60,000 bases of DNA from Bugula neritina (lineage: Eukaryota; Bryozoa; Gymnolaemata; Cheilostomatida; Bugulidae): assembly GCA_964035545.1 (NCBI GenBank), contig OZ037770.1, forward strand, positions 15,662,642 to 15,722,641. The letters are read 5' to 3'. Below the pieces are notes generated by a model, which made no database searches, was not told where the DNA came from, and saw only the letters and a program-made list of their open reading frames with translations. The position numbers were made by a program, and so were the translations under genes. Within the stretch, counting starts at the first letter, position 1; every line of letters starts with the position of its first letter. Of this stretch, positions 58,097 to 60,000 are shown piece by piece.

Positions 58097-59764
58097 GCTA
58101 ATTAATTAACTGACACTGGCAGAATATTTGCTTTTTGTTGATTTTTAAATAATAATATTTTATGCTAAAATCAAACTTTTATCGACATTTTACAATTACA
58201 ATAGAGTTACTGAAGACAGGGCTTGGGAAGAAAATAACATTAAAAAGTGAGAAGGAATTTAATTGGAGACGGTTACTGAAACAACCTGTTTTCCCAAGAT
58301 CAACCCAATGGTTGCGCATTACAAAGCACAAGTAATACTAAGAGCAGACAACTCCATTTAATTTTCAACGCCACGGATATCTTGATCACACAAATTGTGG
58401 TTTAAAAAGCTTTGTGGGTTATTCCAATATAAAGTCTAGATGAAAGCTACTTTCCAAGGAATCTTTACTATATATAAACATGTTATCAGCTTCGAGTGAA
58501 CATGTAATATAATCTGTTATAATTGCACAACCGTTCTCCTATAAAACTAATGTTTTGCTTCAGAGCCAGTCACTACTAACCATCTTTATACACCAGTAAT
58601 AAGTTTCTTTCTCCCCACTCTTGTCCTGTTCGGGTAACTGGATACACCAACAATAAGTATCAGCATAGTATTATATTCAATATATTATAACCCACAATCA
58701 TTGGTTTTAAAAGTAAATTGATTTAAATCAAGTTGCTTCCTATTTTATCATATGCTCAACCTTGACCCCCATAATCAAGTCATTACTCTTCTACCAAGTT
58801 AGAATTAGTTGCAAGCTGCCAATACTATTTTTGTTGTTTGGCCTGTTCTCCCAGACATTAGGAGCAGCTATTACAAAGTCAGCATTTAGCCCCTATTGAG
58901 AATTTTATAAGAAACAAAGTGAAAAGAAGTGTTGAATATTGCAAGCCTCTATTATATGGCAGGTATGTTGTATTTATTTAGTAATATAATAAAATCCTAA
59001 AGCAGTAGTAATAACTGATAAGATATAGCTGTATACAGTGAACAACAGGAAACCTAACTAGTACCGAGCTTGAAGCACATTAAATATCAACAAATTAAAA
59101 TGTATAAAAATAAATAATTACAATTTACATAATTTCAAGATGAATGTTTACAGAAATATACATGGAAGTATTGCATTGGAGCGGTCCATTCATACTATCC
59201 AATTATGCTTCAAACTCAACACAAGTTTAAAATAATTGCCGGCTTCAAACTCTAGACTAACTAATATATAGAACAGGAATTACTCAATAAGATGGGATAA
59301 TCTGTACAACAGCAGCAGGTGTTAGTATATGGTCACAAGCTGCAAGCTTACAACAACTCAATCAACATAACATTGCTTGATGTCATAAATATAACTCTGC
59401 AGAGCAAGTGGTGCTTCATGAATACACCCTCTCCCCCCCCCCAAGTGGTGCGCCCTAAATATAGTCTTATCTGCAATGTTGAAAACCTGCAGGGAAAATG
59501 GCAGACAGAAAAATTTGACTTCCTAAGTGTGCAAAGAATTTACAGCAGACGTGTAGAGTCTGTAGCAGACGTGTAGAGTTTGTAGCAGACGTGTAGAGTC
59601 TGTAGCAGACGTGTAGAGTCTGTAGCAGACGTGTAGAGTTTGTAGCAGACGTGTAGAGTCTGTAGCAGAAGTGTAGAATCTGTAGCAGACGTGTAGAGTC
59701 TGTAGCAGACGTGTAGAGTCTGTAGCAGACGTGTAGAGTCTACAGATGATGAGGAATCAGCTTC
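58097..59764. other. Region between ARP6 and the nucleoporin gene
   Basis: No coding exon was recognised apart from possible 3' UTR of the right-hand minus-strand gene. A C-rich tract lies near 59430. The ARP6 promoter should lie just above 58097. Confidence 0.45.
59535..59745. repeat. 20-bp GCAGACGTGTAGAGTCTGTA minisatellite
   Basis: Ten copies end 20 bases below the nucleoporin stop codon, so they probably lie in its 3' UTR. Confidence 0.9.
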
Positions 59765-59865
59765 TCATTTTCTAGATCGCCTGCTGCGAGCTGTAGACTT
59801 TGAGGTGCCCATGGAGAACATACCTGGACCTCCGGTAGGTGCAGAGGCACCAAACTGTGGTGTCG
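59765..59865 (-). CDS. Last exon of a probable FG nucleoporin (partial)
   Basis: Behind a good acceptor (CCTCTTTTCAG) the frame reads TPQFGASAPTGGPGMFSMGT and then a Ser/Arg/Lys-rich end (STARSRRSRK) closed by TGA at 59767-59765. FG and FSMG dipeptide motifs followed by a basic C-terminus resemble the last residues of POM121 and NUP153-type nucleoporins. The rest of the gene lies beyond the right edge. On the plus strand the same bases can be read as an exon (SASHFLDRLLRAVDFEVP), but with less family support. Upstream, 59866-60000 is intron with a short GAGATGGTACA repeat at the window end. Confidence 0.55.
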
Positions 59866-60000
59866 CTGAAAAGAGGAACAAATATGGAGTGGTTAGTAGA
59901 GGAGAAAGAGACCTAGAGTACTAGAAGATGAAATACTGGATGTGCAGTGAGAATACAATGAGATGGTACATTGAGATGGTACAATGAGATGGTACAATGA

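Noticed and set aside
16614-59745. A CRISPR array among the regular repeats
   Set aside because: All arrays are head-to-tail tandem repeats without unique spacers, and the surrounding genes are spliced animal genes.

Overview
The window looks like a nuclear contig of an invertebrate animal. Genes have GT-AG introns, tRNA-derived SINEs, a MITE and many minisatellites. The conserved proteins (DEG/ENaC channels, SOD2, COX15, ARP6, a beta-1,4-GalNAc-transferase-like enzyme, an FG nucleoporin) are animal-like. The DEG/ENaC sequences recall non-bilaterians (cnidarian, placozoan or sponge), but the phylum cannot be fixed from this sequence alone.

Layout. 1-8.3 kb: part of an integrated Maverick/Polinton-like (adintovirus-like) DNA element that runs off the left edge. 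It has a polymerase-associated N-terminal region, small virion-type proteins, a penton-like and a double-jelly-roll major capsid protein, a zinc ribbon-PLA2-integrase-chromodomain gene and a divergent packaging ATPase. The capsid and ATPase ORFs are open; most others carry stops or frameshifts, so this is a decaying copy. A 112-bp palindrome (8310-8421) lies at its right side. 9.0-13.7 kb: 3' part of a leucine-rich-repeat gene with eight tandem 144-bp symmetric exons separated by introns that mostly contain long (TA)n. 14.3-15.1 kb: 24-bp minisatellite. 16.5-23.4 and 25.0-31.8 kb: two tandem 14-exon DEG/ENaC sodium channel genes with matching intron phases. 32.8-35.4 kb (minus): SOD2, head to head with COX15 (36.8-39.9 kb, plus). 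41.2-50.0 kb (minus): a ten-exon type II membrane protein joining a GT12-like domain to a GT7-like domain. 51.3-58.1 kb (minus): ARP6, twelve exons. 59.8 kb (minus): last exon of a probable FG nucleoporin.

The exon models were built by hand from splice consensus, phase and homology. Totals are multiples of three: 586 and 653 aa for the channels, 222 aa for SOD2, 414 aa for COX15, 846 aa for the glycosyltransferase and 395 aa for ARP6.

The most unusual property is that minisatellites repeatedly span exon-intron junctions. At least ten arrays carry dozens of copies of a real 5' or 3' splice site with adjoining exon bases. Most would give stops if an extra copy were used, but at least two (21-bp and 33-bp units) keep the reading frame open through the array. 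A second theme is the viral element's promoter-like TATA(n)AAATG motif, which overlaps nearly every start codon.
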